6,243 bases of DNA, taken from Streptosporangiaceae bacterium. Its GTDB lineage: Bacteria; Actinomycetota; Actinomycetes; Streptosporangiales; Streptosporangiaceae. The position numbers and the translations under genes are program-made. The stretch is taken from positions 1-6,243 of the forward strand of contig JASHSZ010000470.1 in NCBI GenBank assembly GCA_030040815.1, in the 5' to 3' direction. Positions 5,133 through 6,243 of this stretch are shown here, in pieces; position 1 is the first letter of the stretch, and each line of letters opens with the position of its first letter. The notes under the pieces are model-generated. The model did no database searches and was not told the DNA's origin. It saw only the letters and a list, made by a program, of their open reading frames with translations.

Positions 5133-6185
5133 ATGGCGCGCAAGAAGGTCGCCGTACGGGTGCCGAAGCACGCGCTGGACCAGACCGCCCCGCACGACTG
5201 GTCCTTCGAGCTAGAAGCGCTCGGACCGATCGCGGACATCGTCGAGGTCCAGGCCAACACCCGTCCCGAGTTCATCGAGGGTGTCCGTGACGCGGACGCG
5301 ATCATGACCTCGTGGGGCATGCGCATTGATGCCGAGGTTATCGGCGCGCTGCAACGGTGCGTGGTGATCGGCGTCGGCAGCGTCGGCGTGGACATGGTCG
5401 ACGTCGACGCTGCCACCGCGGCTGGCATCGTCGTGACCAATGTCCCGGACGTGTTCATCGAGGAAGTCGCCGATCACGCGATGATGCTGCTGCTCGACAC
5501 GGCGCGGATGACGTCGACCATGGCCCGCATAGCGGCTGACGGCCGGTGGTGGGAGGGCAGGCAGCTGCTCTCCGCACGTCCGCGGCTGCTGGGCCAGACG
5601 CTGGGGCTGTACGGATTCGGCAACGTGGCCCGCTGTACCGCCCGGCGCGCCAGGGCTTTCGGCCTGCACCTGATCGCTCACGACCCGTACGTCAGCGAAC
5701 TGGAGATCACTGGCGCCGGGGTGGAGCCGGTGGGCTTCGGTGAGCTGCTGGAGCGCAGCGACTTCGTGTCCATCCACGTCCCGCACAACGCCGAGACCGA
5801 GCATGCCTTTGACGCAGGGGCGCTGAGCCGGATGAAGCCGACCGCCATCCTCATCAACACGGCACGCGGGTCAATCATCGATGAGCAGGCCCTCATCAAA
5901 GCGTTGGACGAGGGGACCATCGCCGGTGCCGGCCTTGACGTGCTCGAGCCGGAGCCGCCGGAGCCAGACAACCCGCTGCTCACCATGCCGAATGTGCTGG
6001 TCACTCCCCACGTCGCCTCGGCCACTACCCGGATGCGTCCGGAGACCAGACGCCGGGTTGGTCGCGAGGTGGCTCTGGTGCTTCGCGGCCGCTGGCCGCT
6101 GAGTTGTGTCAACCCGTCCGTGCTGACGCGCGTCAGTCTGGAGCGGTGGCAGCCTTATCCGACGAGCAGGGGGCCCAACCGATGA
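5133..6185 (+). CDS. D-isomer-specific 2-hydroxyacid dehydrogenase family protein
   Basis: A 350-residue protein with both domains of the family. The substrate-domain region contains VVIGVGSVGVDMVDVDAA (77-94) and VTNVPDVFIEEVADHAMMLLL. The NAD-binding Rossmann motif is LYGFGNVA (159-166), and the catalytic triad is Arg245 (NTARGSIID), Glu274 (DVLEPEPP) and His293 (TPHVAS). The Arg-to-Glu and Glu-to-His spacings match E. coli SerA (240/269/292). The enzyme should interconvert a 2-oxoacid and a D-2-hydroxyacid with NAD(P)(H). There is no ACT-type regulatory domain after residue 330, so it is a short form, and the substrate (3-phosphoglycerate, glyoxylate or another 2-oxoacid) cannot be named. 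The ATG at 5133 has GGAGA 12 nt upstream and AGGG 6 nt upstream. Its stop overlaps the next gene's start, indicating shared metabolism with a thiamine-diphosphate enzyme. Confidence 0.93.
   Translation: MARKKVAVRVPKHALDQTAPHDWSFELEALGPIADIVEVQANTRPEFIEGVRDADAIMTSWGMRIDAEVIGALQRCVVIGVGSVGVDMVDVDAATAAGIVVTNVPDVFIEEVADHAMMLLLDTARMTSTMARIAADGRWWEGRQLLSARPRLLGQTLGLYGFGNVARCTARRARAFGLHLIAHDPYVSELEITGAGVEPVGFGELLERSDFVSIHVPHNAETEHAFDAGALSRMKPTAILINTARGSIIDEQALIKALDEGTIAGAGLDVLEPEPPEPDNPLLTMPNVLVTPHVASATTRMRPETRRRVGREVALVLRGRWPLSCVNPSVLTRVSLERWQPYPTSRGPNR
6168..6173 (+). promoter_or_regulatory. ribosome binding site of the terminal partial gene
   Basis: AGGGGG with an 8-nt spacer before the ATG at 6182. 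It lies inside the last codons of the dehydrogenase gene and supports a real gene start there. Confidence 0.65.
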
Positions 6186-6243
6186 ACGTCGCCGGAGCCA
6201 TAGCACGTGCCATGAAGGCCGAAGGGGTCGACATCCTCTTCGC
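6182..6243 (+). CDS. probable thiamine-diphosphate-dependent enzyme, N-terminal fragment (runs off the right edge)
   Basis: Only 20 codons are visible. They encode MNVAGAIARAMKAEGVDIL and one more Phe, which fits the opening helix of acetolactate-synthase/benzoylformate-decarboxylase-type enzymes, where an [AL]xxALKAEGVxxxFG-like stretch precedes the catalytic glutamate strand. That glutamate and the ThDP motif lie outside the window. The ATG overlaps the dehydrogenase stop as ATGA and has a good ribosome-binding site, so the two genes form an operon. With so little sequence the family is probable rather than certain; the reaction (acetolactate synthesis, 2-oxoacid decarboxylation or carboligation) cannot be assigned. 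Confidence 0.6.
   Translation, partial: MNVAGAIARAMKAEGVDILF

Overview
The window is about two-thirds G+C, with codons mostly ending in G or C, tight gene packing, GTG starts and stop/start overlaps. This fits a high-GC actinomycete chromosome; the genus cannot be told from the sequence. No rRNA, tRNA, CRISPR array, transposase gene or phage gene is visible. Six coding regions can be supported with confidence, plus a seventh of which only the first 20 codons are inside the window.

Layout: (1) the N-terminal part of an alpha/beta hydrolase gene on the minus strand, running off the left edge (1-229). (2) A divergent 263-nt non-coding region (230-492) with three copies of the heptamer CAGCCAG, two direct and one inverted. 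(3) A plus-strand run of four overlapping genes: a 6-pyruvoyl-tetrahydropterin synthase/QueD-family protein (493-900), a class I SAM-dependent methyltransferase (887-1666), a family-4-type glycosyltransferase (1663-2757) and a short-chain dehydrogenase/reductase (2750-3514). Every junction overlaps by 4 to 14 nt, so these are almost certainly one operon with coupled translation. (4) A convergent minus-strand FAD/NAD(P)H ferredoxin-reductase-like flavoprotein (3515-4771) whose stop codon directly abuts the stop of the dehydrogenase. A perfect 7-bp hairpin has both stop codons in its loop. (5) A 361-nt divergent gap (4772-5132) with a 12-bp palindrome and other dyads. (6) A D-isomer-specific 2-hydroxyacid dehydrogenase (5133-6185), overlapped by ATGA with the start of what looks like a thiamine-diphosphate enzyme (6182 to the right edge).

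How the genes may work together: the four-gene operon combines a pterin/deazapurine-forming enzyme with a methyl transferase, a sugar transferase and an NAD(P)H oxidoreductase. The simplest reading, which is inference, is a pathway that makes a reduced, methylated and glycosylated pteridine or 7-deazapurine small molecule. The flavoprotein is the electron-transfer type that normally feeds a ferredoxin and an oxygenase, but no partner is present. The dehydrogenase/ThDP pair suggests 2-oxoacid/2-hydroxyacid metabolism and is probably a separate transcription unit. The pteridine/deazapurine-glycoside operon is the best candidate here for an undescribed system.
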